64,000 nt of DNA from Marihabitans asiaticum (lineage in GTDB: Bacteria; Actinomycetota; Actinomycetes; Actinomycetales; Dermatophilaceae): NCBI RefSeq assembly GCF_007828725.1, contig NZ_VIUW01000001.1, positions 186,001-250,000 on the forward strand, read 5' to 3'. Under the pieces are notes generated by a model. It worked only from the letters and a program-made list of their open reading frames with translations, was not told the origin of the DNA and ran no database searches. Shown here in pieces: positions 17,396 through 25,340 of this stretch (position 1 is the first letter of the stretch; each line of letters starts with the position of its first letter). The position numbers were made by a program, and so were the translations under genes.

Positions 17396-17721
17396 TGGCG
17401 GGGGTGGGGTTCGCCGACGGCGCGCTCGCCCAGGCCGTGGCCAGGGCGAGCGTCCACCCCTTCGCCCGGCTGCGGGAGGCCGAGCGCACCCGGGTGCTTG
17501 GAACGCTCGAGGAGTATCTGCAGACCGGGTCGGTCAGCGAGACTTCGCGGCGGCAGTACTGTCATCGCAACACCGTGCTCAACCGGCTCGCGCGGGTGCG
17601 TGAGCTGACCGGGTGCGACCCGACCGTGCCGCGCGACGCCGCGCTGCTGTGCGCCGGCCTCGACCTGCTCGCCCGCGAGACCGGTGGCACCGAGATCCAG
17701 GAGACCCAGGAGTGCCCGTGA
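17395..17721 (+). CDS. PucR/CdaR-type C-terminal HTH fragment
   Basis: The 108-residue frame holds only the C-terminal helix-turn-helix of the PucR/CdaR family: RVLGTLEEYLQTGSVSETSR, then YCHRNTVLNRLARVRELTG, then DPTVPRDAALLCAGLDLLAR. Whole family members are about 350-550 residues with an N-terminal sensor domain and a GGDEF-like middle domain, both absent here. The ATG sits in the edge of a family D repeat, so the front of the gene was probably lost when the repeat arrived. It overlaps the following hydrolase gene by four bases (GTGA), suggesting co-translation. It could still bind DNA, but regulation by a ligand is unlikely. Confidence 0.7.
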   Translation: MAGVGFADGALAQAVARASVHPFARLREAERTRVLGTLEEYLQTGSVSETSRRQYCHRNTVLNRLARVRELTGCDPTVPRDAALLCAGLDLLARETGGTEIQETQECP

Positions 17722-18395
17722 GCGACCACGACGTGACCGAGCTGCTCGCCGACGTCCGGCGCGGGCGACTTCGCGTGGGGCGCCGCGCGCGGGCAGTCGT
17801 CCTGCTGCTGCACGGCGGGCGCGCCGAGGACCGCCAGCCGTCGCGGTGGAAGGACGTCTCCTACCTGCGGATGCTCCCCTTCGCCTGGGACATCACCTGG
17901 CGCTCGCGGGGGCGGGTGGCGCCGCTGCTCGTGCACAACACCCACGGCGGATGGGTCGCCCCGTCTGGCAGCGGCGTGGTGCAGGCACGTGAGCTGATCC
18001 GCGGGCTGGTCGAGGAGCACTCCCTGCCGGTGGTCGTGCTCGGCCACTCCAGCGGCGGCTGGGCCGCGCTGCGGGTCGCGGCCGATCCGGGTGTGGTCGG
18101 GGCGGTCGCCCTCGCGCCGTGGGTGGCGCAGGACGAGCCGACCGCCCACCTCGTCGGGTCGGGGGCGCGAGTGCGGGTCGTCCACGGCGAGGCCGACGAG
18201 GTGTGCGATCCCTGGCGGGCGCGGGACTACGTGGCCGCCCTGGCGGCGAAGGGGGTGGACGCCACCTTCGACCTCGTGCCCGGCGGCAACCACGCCCTGC
18301 TCGACAAGCCTTGGCGCTGGCACGCCCGCGCCACCCGCGCCGTCCTCGACCTCACCCTCGCCCGGCCCTCCACTTCAACCACCTCCACCGCCTGA
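17718..18395 (+). CDS. Alpha/beta hydrolase
   Basis: The 225-residue protein has the nucleophile elbow VVVLGHSSGGWAALRVAADP (G-H-S-S-G), an oxyanion loop VVLLLHGGRAED and the terminal histidine in LVPGGNHALLDKP. A late acid, probably in VVHGEADEVCDPWRARDY, completes a catalytic triad. No signal peptide, so it is cytoplasmic. The substrate is unknown; the short lid and small size suit a small ester or a thioesterase role. The GTG start overlaps the stop of the PucR fragment. Two family D repeats follow directly after its stop codon. Confidence 0.85.
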   Translation: MSDHDVTELLADVRRGRLRVGRRARAVVLLLHGGRAEDRQPSRWKDVSYLRMLPFAWDITWRSRGRVAPLLVHNTHGGWVAPSGSGVVQARELIRGLVEEHSLPVVVLGHSSGGWAALRVAADPGVVGAVALAPWVAQDEPTAHLVGSGARVRVVHGEADEVCDPWRARDYVAALAAKGVDATFDLVPGGNHALLDKPWRWHARATRAVLDLTLARPSTSTTSTA

Positions 18396-18399
18396 CCCC

Positions 18400-18492
18400 C
18401 CTTCGCAGATCCCCGGGGAGCCTCAGACGAACGGTCGGGTCAGCGTGCGTCCGGGTTTCGCAGATCCCCGGGGAAGTCTCAGACGAACGGTC
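18400..18492 (-). repeat. Family D repeats, copies 3 and 4, in tandem with period 55
   Basis: Two copies of TTCGCAGATCCCCGGGG start at 18402 and 18457, each followed by CTCAGACGAACGGTC and then GTCAGCGTGCG. The duplicated unit includes the last codons and stop of the minus-strand gene ending at 18496, so the gene tail was copied together with the repeat. Confidence 0.85.
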
Positions 18493-18495
18493 GAG

Positions 18496-19275
18496 TCAGC
18501 GTGCGGCAGAGAGGGCCGGGTCGAAGGTGCGGCGCAGTCGAACGGACGTCGCCGCTGCGGCGACGATCATCCGCGCCTCGCGGGTGCGCCCTGCGGAGAG
18601 CTCGACCGCTGCGGAGTCGCCCGCTCGGTGCGCCATGAGCCAGTCGTAGAGCAGCCAGTCGAGTGCGCCGCTGACCTCCATCGGGTCCTCGCCGGCGCCA
18701 CCCCCGTGAACGACCTCGCCGGCAGCCGCTGTGAGCGCCTCCAGCGCGTCTCGGTGCTCGGCGAGACTCGCCTCCTTGTCGACCCCAGAGCTGTCGCTCA
18801 ACAGCATCGTGAGGGTGGCGGGCAAGCGCAGGCCGTCGTCGGTGAGCACGAGCCAGCGAGCCCCGAGTGCGGCCCGCTCGGCGTCGACCCGGTGGATCCC
18901 GGCCTGGCCTCCGACGATGCCGACCGGTGGCTCGTCCAGGGTGCCGGCGAAGGGGGGTGGCCCGGTGAGCCCGACCGCTTCGCGGGCCCGGATGCTCACC
19001 AGGACGGCGGTGCCGACCACCTGTCCGGTGCGCACGTCGGGTCGGCGTCCGATGTCGGTGAGCGTCCCGTCCAGGTCGAGACATGCCTGGTCGATCGCGG
19101 CGTAGGCGGTGACGAGCTCGGCCTGCTCGCTCGGGTCTGGTCGTCGGCTGCCTCCGAGGGCCGCGCCGTGACGACCGGCAACCTCGACGAGGAGCGCGTC
19201 GAGGGTGTCGACACCGGACGGCCCGGCGGCGTGACCCCCACCGGTGAGGCCGCCGCGGGGTCCCGCGTCGCTCAT
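18496..19275 (-). CDS. Unknown hydrogenase-locus protein, downstream of hypB
   Basis: This 259-residue protein starts at ATG 19275, which overlaps the hypB stop (ATGA), so it is translationally coupled to hypB and likely works with hydrogenase maturation or regulation. It is soluble, mostly helical, and poor in cysteine. Visible segments are TLDALLVEVAGRHGAALGG, VDAERAALGARWLVLTDDG and MEVSGALDWLLYDWLMAHRA. The LDWLLYDW aromatic stretch is striking. I recognise no family, metal site or nucleotide motif. Alternatives are a local chaperone or an H2-operon regulator. Coding is supported by the coupling, sequence character and absence of a competing frame. Confidence 0.65.
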   Translation of the reverse strand: MSDAGPRGGLTGGGHAAGPSGVDTLDALLVEVAGRHGAALGGSRRPDPSEQAELVTAYAAIDQACLDLDGTLTDIGRRPDVRTGQVVGTAVLVSIRAREAVGLTGPPPFAGTLDEPPVGIVGGQAGIHRVDAERAALGARWLVLTDDGLRLPATLTMLLSDSSGVDKEASLAEHRDALEALTAAAGEVVHGGGAGEDPMEVSGALDWLLYDWLMAHRAGDSAAVELSAGRTREARMIVAAAATSVRLRRTFDPALSAAR

Positions 19276-20087
19276 CGAGCGGTCGAGCCCGCGCGGATGG
19301 GCAGACCGTCGAGCAGCCACTCGTGCCAGTCGTCCATCCCCTCACCGGTGCGGGCCGAGACCTCGAAGACCGAGGCGCTCGGGTTGACCTGGGCGATGTT
19401 GGCGATCAACTCGTCGAGGTCGAGGTCGAGGTGGGGGAGCAGGTCGACCTTGTTGACCAGCACCGCGTCGACGGCGCGGAACATCACCGGGTACTTCAGC
19501 GGCTTGTCCTCCCCCTCGGTCACCGAGCTCACCATGACGCGGCGGTGCGCGCCGACGTCGAACTCTGCCGGGCACACGAGGTTGCCGACGTTCTCCACGA
19601 GGACGACGTCGAGAGCCTCCAGGTCGAGGCGGGTCAGGGCGCGGGCAACCATCGGCGCGTCGAGGTGGCACTCCCCGCCGAAGCCGTCGCCGGTGTTGAG
19701 CAGCGAGATCTGCGCGCCGAGGTCGGCTAGTCGCTCGGCATCGATCGCGGTCTCGATGTCACCCTCGACCACCCCTGCCCGCAGCCCGGCGTCGCGCAGG
19801 TGCGCCAGGGTCGAGCGCAGCACGCTCGTCTTGCCCGCACCCGGTGAGCTCATGAGGTTGACGCAGGTGACGCCGGCGGCGTCGAAGGCGTCGCGGTTCG
19901 CCTGCGCTGCCTGGTCGTTCTCGTCGAAGATCCGCTCAAGCACCTGCACCCGCTCGGTGCCGGTGGCATAGCCGGAGTGGTCGCCGTGGTCCCCTTCGAG
20001 GCTCGCTCCTCGCACCTCAGGGGTTGTGGCGTGGTGGTGGTCGTGGGAGTGCTCGGTGCCGTCGTCGTGGCGGTGGAAGCGGCCCAT
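19272..20087 (-). CDS. hypB: Hydrogenase nickel incorporation GTPase HypB
   Basis: HypB hydrolyses GTP to load nickel into the hydrogenase large subunit. The P-loop is NLMSSPGAGKTSVLRSTLAH, switch regions include GDIETAIDAERL and NTGDGFGGECHLDA, and the base-specificity motif is VNKVDLLPHL. VCPAEFDVGAHRR holds the metal-site cysteine. The N-terminus is histidine-rich (HRHDDGTEHSHDHHH), the nickel-storage type also seen in rhizobial HypB. It has 271 residues. The start codon overlaps the hypA stop (TGATG). It is on the minus strand, divergent from the structural genes, behind an AraC regulator. Confidence 0.95.
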   Translation of the reverse strand: MGRFHRHDDGTEHSHDHHHATTPEVRGASLEGDHGDHSGYATGTERVQVLERIFDENDQAAQANRDAFDAAGVTCVNLMSSPGAGKTSVLRSTLAHLRDAGLRAGVVEGDIETAIDAERLADLGAQISLLNTGDGFGGECHLDAPMVARALTRLDLEALDVVLVENVGNLVCPAEFDVGAHRRVMVSSVTEGEDKPLKYPVMFRAVDAVLVNKVDLLPHLDLDLDELIANIAQVNPSASVFEVSARTGEGMDDWHEWLLDGLPIRAGSTAR

Positions 20088-20482
20088 CAGGTCTCCGTGC
20101 GTGAGGTGGTTGGTGCGGTCTGAGCAGGGGGCGAAGGGGGTGCAGGTGCCAGATCCATCGTCGTCACCTCGAACTCCTCACCCGTGGTGACCGTCACTGT
20201 GCCAGAGCCGCACGCCGCGCACCGCAGAACGAGCACGTGCTCGACCTCGGTGCTCGCGCCGCACCCCTCGCACGCGAGGGTCACCGGTACGTGGTCGACG
20301 ACGAGTCGCGACCCGGCCAGCCCCGGGCGGCTCTCGACGACGAGGGTCCAGCAGTACCGGAGCGTCTCGGGCACGACCTGGCGCAGCTGGCCGACCCGCA
20401 GGTGGACCGCGGCCACCTCGCGTCCGGCTCGTGCCCCTTCGACGACGCGCACGATGCCCTGGCACAGCGACAGCTCGTGCAT
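20087..20482 (-). CDS. hypA: Hydrogenase nickel metallochaperone HypA
   Basis: The 131-residue HypA delivers nickel together with HypB. The start MHELSLCQGIV places the nickel-binding M-H-E at the N-terminus, so ATG 20482 is certain and the longer frame to 20563 is rejected. The zinc ribbon is VTLACEGCGASTEVEHVL, then VLRCAACGSGTV, with two CxxC pairs. The conserved stretch VVPETLRYCWTLVVESRPGL is also present. A proline-rich tail beyond the usual 113-117 residues (LAPAPPSPPAQTAPT) covers a CGAAGGGGG motif and may be repeat-derived. Confidence 0.93.
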   Translation of the reverse strand: MHELSLCQGIVRVVEGARAGREVAAVHLRVGQLRQVVPETLRYCWTLVVESRPGLAGSRLVVDHVPVTLACEGCGASTEVEHVLVLRCAACGSGTVTVTTGEEFEVTTMDLAPAPPSPPAQTAPTTSRTET

Positions 20483-20739
20483 CGGCGTACCTCCCGTGGT
20501 CGCCTCGATGCTACGACCGGCCTCGGTCGCGGGCCAGGGCGCGGACTGCCCAGATCTCCCCACTTCGCGCCGAGGTGACCCGCGGGTACGACGACACAGG
20601 TGAGGCGCCGAGCGCGGCCAGCCCGCAGTTCTGCGGAGGTCGCAGCGGCGGTTGACCCACTCGTGTCGTCCGGCCAGCGACGACCGGGCGAAGGGGGACG
20701 GCGACCGCGCGGCGACGGGAGCGACTTCCCCTTCGCCGC

Positions 20740-20836
20740 GGGTACGAGCCTTGGCAGCTGCGAAGGGGGTGTGTACGAGCCTTGGCAGGTGCGAAGGGGG
20801 GTGGGTACGAGCCTTGGCAGGTGCGAAAAGGGGGGG
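20740..20836 (+). repeat. Family E direct repeats (three copies) in a 357-base gene-free gap
   Basis: TACGAGCCTTGGCAG is followed by GTGCGAAGGGGG three times at a spacing of about 31-33 bases, the third copy reading GCGAAAAGGGGG. The gap 20483-20839 between hypA and the AraC gene holds nothing gene-like apart from these and the 18-mer TGTCGTCCGGCCAGCGAC at 20664-20681. Inverted copies of the same family lie at 39259-39327. Confidence 0.85.
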
Positions 20837-20839
20837 AGG

Positions 20840-21895
20840 TCAGCGACGGAGAGTCTGCGAGGGGCTCTCACCGAAGCGCTTGCGGTAGCGCACGGAGAAG
20901 CTGCCGAGATGGCTGAAGCCCCACCGGGTGGCGACGTCGGTGACGCTCACCCGGTCCTCGCGGGTGGCGGTCATCAGCGCGCGGCGGGTCTCCTGGAGGC
21001 GCCTCTCGAGGATGAAGGCGGTCGGGCTGGTGCCGAGGTCCTCGCGGAACCCCGCCTGGATCGATCGCACCGACATCCCGCTCCAGCTCGCGAGGTCGGC
21101 CATGGTGATCGGCTCGGCGAGGTGCTGGTCGATGTACTCGATCGACCGGCGCACGGCGGCCCGACCCGACGGTCCGTGCTCGGCCCGCAGGTCCTCGGAG
21201 TAGTTCGAGCGGTGGACGTAGAGCAGGGTCGAGACGATGAAGTCCTCCAGCGCTCCGGCGCCGATCCCCTTGCGTACCAGCGACCCGGCGTCGATCACCT
21301 CGGCGCTGAGCATGTTCAACGCCGAGGTCCAGCGCGACGCCTCGTGGGTGGTGAGATCGCCGGTGGTCTCGAAGATGATCGGAGCGTCGAGGGAGCGACC
21401 GAGCAGTCTGGAGAGGGTGCGCTCGACGGCGTCCCGCTCGATCCGGATGACCATCTGCGGCGAGTCGTGGCCCAGATGGAGTCGCAGGCTGGACCCCGGG
21501 GAGACGACGAGGGCGAAGAACGCCGAGAGCTCGGTGGTGCTGCCGTCGACGGTGACCTCGGCCTCGCCGCTGGTCGTCATGTGCACGAGGTAGCAGTCCG
21601 CCGAGCTGTGCAGCACGACGTCGGTCGCGACGGCGAAGTCGACGTAGGCCATCGTCACGTCGATCAGGCTGATCCCGTTGACCGCGCAGTGGAACTCCTC
21701 GAGGTCGCCCTGCGGGACCACCTCGCAGCGACCGATGAGCTGCGAGGTGACCTCGCTTGCCTCCGCGGCGCTGGTGACGTAGGCGATCTCGCGGTCCTGC
21801 AGAGCATTCGGCACGCCACGCGAGCGGATCCGCCGACGGACCGGTGTTGCCGTGCGGTCGACCTGCATGAACCGCAGCCGCGAAAGACGCTCCAC
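20840..21895 (-). CDS. AraC-family transcriptional regulator, putative hydrogenase regulator
   Basis: The 351-residue protein has an N-terminal cupin-like AraC-binding-like domain (VTMAYVDFAVATDVVLHSSA, then VSPGSSLRLHLGHDSPQMVI) and a C-terminal AraC/XylS double HTH. The latter includes MADLASWSGMSVRSIQAGFR, LGTSPTAFILERRLQETRRA and VTDVATRWGFSHLGSFSVRY, with the family tail RYRKRFGESPSQTLRR. It is divergent from the hydrogenase structural operon across a 135-base promoter region carrying three GATAGT direct repeats. This makes it the obvious candidate regulator, though hypA/hypB beyond it may be separately transcribed. The start is GTG 21895; ATG 21868 is possible. Confidence 0.88.
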   Translation of the reverse strand: MERLSRLRFMQVDRTATPVRRRIRSRGVPNALQDREIAYVTSAAEASEVTSQLIGRCEVVPQGDLEEFHCAVNGISLIDVTMAYVDFAVATDVVLHSSADCYLVHMTTSGEAEVTVDGSTTELSAFFALVVSPGSSLRLHLGHDSPQMVIRIERDAVERTLSRLLGRSLDAPIIFETTGDLTTHEASRWTSALNMLSAEVIDAGSLVRKGIGAGALEDFIVSTLLYVHRSNYSEDLRAEHGPSGRAAVRRSIEYIDQHLAEPITMADLASWSGMSVRSIQAGFREDLGTSPTAFILERRLQETRRALMTATREDRVSVTDVATRWGFSHLGSFSVRYRKRFGESPSQTLRR

Positions 21896-22030
21896 TTAGG
21901 TCACCCTCACCGGATAGTGCGTGATCAAGATGATGATCTTGCGCAATCCTGATAGTTCGTGCGTCACGACGATAGTTGATCGGGACGCACCCGCCTAGGG
22001 TCCATTCACCTGACCTTCGTGGAGGACCCG
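21896..22030. promoter_or_regulatory. Divergent promoter region of AraC regulator and hydrogenase operon
   Basis: GATAGT occurs three times in the same orientation, at 21913, 21951 and 21971. The last two are 20 bases apart (two helical turns), as AraC-family direct half-sites often are. Around 21921-21945 lies GTGATCAAGATGATGATCTT, a dyad (CAAGAT-GAT-GATCTTG-like). These are the only AT-rich sequences between the two operons, so they are the likely operator; binding has not been shown. Confidence 0.55.
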
Positions 22031-22669
22031 ATGACGCTGACTCCAGATCGCACGGCGGGCCGTGCCGGCGAGCACGCCGCGAGCGCCAGCCCGCCCGCCG
22101 GCCAGGCGCTCGCCGCCACGCTGGACGACCCGCAGGTGGTCGCCTCGCTCACCACCATCCTCGAGCACGCCGACCTCCTTGCCGTTCTCATCGAGGGACT
22201 CGACCAGCTCGTCGCCCGGTCAGAAGTCATCGGTGACTCGCTGCTCGCCGGCATCGACGAGCTCCGTGACGTCGACACCGGCACGGCTCCGCCGCTGAGC
22301 GAGCTGGCCCGGTCGGGGATGAGCCTGGCCTCGGTGCTGCCCAAGGCCGCGCCGGGCATCGCCGCCGCTGCCGAGTCCGGCGTCATCGAGCGGCTCCTCA
22401 GCTCCGACATCGCCTCGCCCGAGGCGGTCGAGGGCCTCGCCGTCATCGCCCGCGGGGTCGGGCGTGGCAGCGCCGCGTTCGAGACCGGCCGAGCGGTCGA
22501 TGCCAGCGGCGTCAGGGGGATCACGCGAGTGCTCCGTGACCCCGACATCCAGCGCGCGCTCACCTACGGCGCGACCATCGCCAAGGCCATCGGCCAGGAG
22601 CTCGCTGCGGGGCGAGCCCAGGGCGGAGCCGAGACCACCGGCAACACGACCGAGCAGAGCGCCCGATAG
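22031..22669 (+). CDS. DUF1641-family protein, first gene of the hydrogenase operon
   Basis: The 212-residue protein starts at ATG 22031 with GGAGG 6 bases upstream. It is helical, with ASLTTILEHADLLAVLIEGL, SGMSLASVLPKAAPGIAAAA and RGITRVLRDPDIQRALTYGA, consistent with DUF1641. A C-terminal glycine/threonine-rich tail follows. DUF1641 proteins accompany several redox enzymes and many group 1h hydrogenases, but their job is unknown; a role in membrane association or quinone contact is a guess. It ends 10 bases before hhyS, so it is certainly in the structural operon. Confidence 0.75.
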   Translation: MTLTPDRTAGRAGEHAASASPPAGQALAATLDDPQVVASLTTILEHADLLAVLIEGLDQLVARSEVIGDSLLAGIDELRDVDTGTAPPLSELARSGMSLASVLPKAAPGIAAAAESGVIERLLSSDIASPEAVEGLAVIARGVGRGSAAFETGRAVDASGVRGITRVLRDPDIQRALTYGATIAKAIGQELAAGRAQGGAETTGNTTEQSAR

Positions 22670-22679
22670 GGGAGAAGTC

Positions 22680-23651
22680 ATGTCATCAGTGCTGTGGTTC
22701 CAGGCCGGGGCGTGCTCCGGCAACACGATGTCCTTCCTCAACGCCGAGGAGCCGAACGTCGTCGACCTCATCGTCGACTTCGGCCTCGAGCTGCTGTGGC
22801 ATCCCTCCCTCGGGATGGAGCTCGGCGACAACGCGAAGAAGATCTTCGAGGACTGCGCATCCGGTGCGCGAGAGCTCGACATCTTCGTCCTCGAGGGCAC
22901 CGTGATCCAGGGCCCCGACGGCACCGGCGGCATGCAGCACTTCGCCGAGCGACCGATGATGGACTGGATCACCGACCTCTGCGAGGCAGCGAGCATCGTC
23001 GTCGCCATCGGCGACTGCGCCTGCTGGGGCGGCATTCCCGCCACTGCACCCAACCCGAGCGACTCGACCGGCCTGCAGTTCCACAAGCGCGAGCGCGGCG
23101 GCTTCCTCGGGCCGGACTGGCGCAGCAAGTCGGGCCTGCCGGTGATCAACATCCCCGGCTGCCCCGCCCACCCCGACTGGATCACCCAGATCCTCGTCGC
23201 GCTGGCCACCGGTCGCGCCGGCGACATCGCCCTGGACGACCTGCACCGACCACAGACCTTCTTCAAGACCTTCACCCAGACCGGTTGCACCCGGGTGCAG
23301 TTCTTCGAGTACAAGCAGTCGACGATGGAGTTCGGCGAGGGCACTCGCACCGGATGTCTCTTCTACGAGTTCGGCTGCCGGGGACCGATGACCCACAGCC
23401 CGTGCAACCGGATCCTGTGGAACAGGCAGAGCAGCAAGACCCGCGCCGGCATGCCGTGCCTGGGCTGCACCGAGCCCGAGTTCCCCTTCTTCGACCTCGA
23501 GCCCGGCACGGTCTTCAAGACCCAGAAGGTCTCCGGGGCCGTCCCCAAGGAGGTGCCCGAGGGCACCGACCACATCACCTACATGGCGCACGCCGCCGCC
23601 GCCCGGATCGCCGCCCCCCAGTGGAGCAAGGAGGACCTCTTCGTGGTGTGA
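22680..23651 (+). CDS. hhyS: [NiFe] hydrogenase small subunit, group 1h
   Basis: The 323-residue small subunit carries the three Fe-S clusters that pass electrons from H2. It starts at ATG 22680 (GGGGAGAAG upstream) and has no Tat signal, as in group 1h. The proximal-cluster motif is ACSGN (cysteine 12, asparagine 15) instead of the usual CxxC. This loss, with an aspartate elsewhere replacing one ligand, defines the oxygen-tolerant 3Cys-1Asp cluster of actinobacterial hydrogenases. Other ligands are in GDCACWGGIPA, NIPGCPAHPDW, RTGCLFYEFGCRGPMTHSPC and AGMPCLGCTEP. The enzyme oxidises H2 down to atmospheric level. Confidence 0.93.
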   Translation: MSSVLWFQAGACSGNTMSFLNAEEPNVVDLIVDFGLELLWHPSLGMELGDNAKKIFEDCASGARELDIFVLEGTVIQGPDGTGGMQHFAERPMMDWITDLCEAASIVVAIGDCACWGGIPATAPNPSDSTGLQFHKRERGGFLGPDWRSKSGLPVINIPGCPAHPDWITQILVALATGRAGDIALDDLHRPQTFFKTFTQTGCTRVQFFEYKQSTMEFGEGTRTGCLFYEFGCRGPMTHSPCNRILWNRQSSKTRAGMPCLGCTEPEFPFFDLEPGTVFKTQKVSGAVPKEVPEGTDHITYMAHAAAARIAAPQWSKEDLFVV

Positions 23652-23699
23652 CCACGACCAGGCCCGCCTCACCCCCCTTCGCCCGAAAGGACCCCACCC

Positions 23700-25340
23700 A
23701 TGACGACCGTCGAGAACCGACCCACCCAGGCCGGCGAGTCCGTCGACCTCTTCGTCTCCCCCCTCGGCCGGGTCGAGGGCGACCTCGACGTGCGGGTCAC
23801 CATCGAGGACAACGTCGTGACGTCGGCGTGGACCGAGGCGGCGATGTTCCGCGGCTTCGAGATGATCCTGCGCGGCAAGGACCCGCAGGCCGGCCTCGTC
23901 GTCACCCCCCGGATCTGCGGGATCTGCGGCGGCAGCCACCTCTACAAGGCCGCCTACGCCCTGGACACCGCCTGGGAGACCCACGTCCCGGAGAACGCGA
24001 CCCTCATCCGCAACATCGCGCAGGCCTGCGAGACCCTGCAGTCGATCCCGCGCTACTTCTACGCCCTCTTCGCCGTCGACCTGGTGAACAAGAACTACGA
24101 GAAGTCCGAGCTGTACGAGGAGGCGGTGCGCCGCTTCGCTCCGTACGTCGGCACCTCGTACCAGACCGGGGTCGTCCTCTCCGGCAAGCCGGTCGAGGTC
24201 TACGCGATCTTCGGCGGCCAGTGGCCGCACAGCTCCTTCATGGTCCCCGGCGGGGTGATGTCCGCGCCGAACCTCGCCGACGTCACCCGGGCGACCGCGA
24301 TCCTCAACCACTGGAAGGACAACTGGCTCGAGGCGAAGTGGCTCGGCTGCTCGGTCGAGCGGTGGATGCAGATCAAGAGCTGGGAGGACATGCTCGAGTG
24401 GCTGGAGGAGGACCAGGCCCACTACAACTCCGACTGCGGCTTCTTCATCCGCTACGCCCAGGACATCGGGCTGGACAAGTACGGCGCCGGGGTCGGCAAC
24501 TACATCGCCCCGGGCACCTACTTCTCCCCGGAGCTCTACACCGACCCGACGATCGATGCCCGAGCCGAGGCGCTCATCGGTCGTGGTGGGGTCTACGCCG
24601 ACGGTCAGTGGCACACCTACGACCACCTGCGGGTCGCCGAGGACGTGAGCCACTCCTTCTACTCCGGCAGCAGGCCGCTGCACCCGTGGGAGGGCGAGAC
24701 CAACCCGCTCGACCCCGCCAAGGCGCGCCAGGACGGCAAGTACAGCTGGGCGAAGTCGCCGCGCTACGACATACCGGGCCTGGGTTACGTCCCGCTCGAA
24801 GCCGGACCGCTCGCCCGTCGGATCGCCGCAGCCGGACCGGGCCCGGCCGACCACGCCGACAACGACCCGCTCTTCGCCGACATGCTCGACAAGCTCGGCC
24901 CGAGCGTCTTCGTGCGCCAGATGGCACGGATGCACGAGGCGCCGAAGTACTTCACCTGGTGCATGGAGTGGCTCTCCCAGATCGACCTGCAGGGGTCCTT
25001 CTACTCCAAGCCGGTCGAGCGTGAGTCCGGCAAGGGCTGGGGTGCGACCGAAGCCGCCCGCGGCGCCCTGCAGGACTGGATCGTCCTCGAGGACGGCAAG
25101 ATCGCGAACTACCAGGTTGTCACCCCGACGGCGTGGAACATCGGTCCCCGGGACGCCGACGGCACGCTCGGACCGATCGAGGCCGCGCTCATCGGCACCC
25201 CGATCAAGGACATGAGCGACCCGGTCGAGCTCGGGCACGTCGCCCGCTCCTTCGACTCGTGCCTCGTGTGCACGGTGCACGCCTACGACGGCCGGACCGG
25301 CAAGCAGCTCAACCAGTTCGTCATCAACGGCATGGTGTGA
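23700..25340 (+). CDS. hhyL: [NiFe] hydrogenase large subunit, group 1h
   Basis: The 546-residue large subunit holds the NiFe(CN)2CO site. The L1 motif RICGICGGSH is at residues 71-80 and the L2 motif DSCLVCTVH at 519-527, giving the four cysteine ligands. The tail of 19 residues after the last histidine (AYDGRTGKQLNQFVINGMV) is the peptide that the maturation protease removes. It follows hhyS by 48 bases that include a CCCCCTTCG 9-mer. No cytochrome b subunit gene is present, which fits group 1h, where electrons reach the quinone pool by another route. Group assignment rests on motifs and operon content. Confidence 0.94.
   Translation: MTTVENRPTQAGESVDLFVSPLGRVEGDLDVRVTIEDNVVTSAWTEAAMFRGFEMILRGKDPQAGLVVTPRICGICGGSHLYKAAYALDTAWETHVPENATLIRNIAQACETLQSIPRYFYALFAVDLVNKNYEKSELYEEAVRRFAPYVGTSYQTGVVLSGKPVEVYAIFGGQWPHSSFMVPGGVMSAPNLADVTRATAILNHWKDNWLEAKWLGCSVERWMQIKSWEDMLEWLEEDQAHYNSDCGFFIRYAQDIGLDKYGAGVGNYIAPGTYFSPELYTDPTIDARAEALIGRGGVYADGQWHTYDHLRVAEDVSHSFYSGSRPLHPWEGETNPLDPAKARQDGKYSWAKSPRYDIPGLGYVPLEAGPLARRIAAAGPGPADHADNDPLFADMLDKLGPSVFVRQMARMHEAPKYFTWCMEWLSQIDLQGSFYSKPVERESGKGWGATEAARGALQDWIVLEDGKIANYQVVTPTAWNIGPRDADGTLGPIEAALIGTPIKDMSDPVELGHVARSFDSCLVCTVHAYDGRTGKQLNQFVINGMV

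Noticed and set aside
16159-17565. A 468-residue minus-strand frame over the ABM and DoxX genes
   Set aside because: No family similarity, while the plus strand encodes clear ABM and DoxX proteins with correct lengths.
20483-20839. Small gene in the hypA-AraC gap
   Set aside because: Open frames here are made of repeat units and lack ribosome sites or family motifs.
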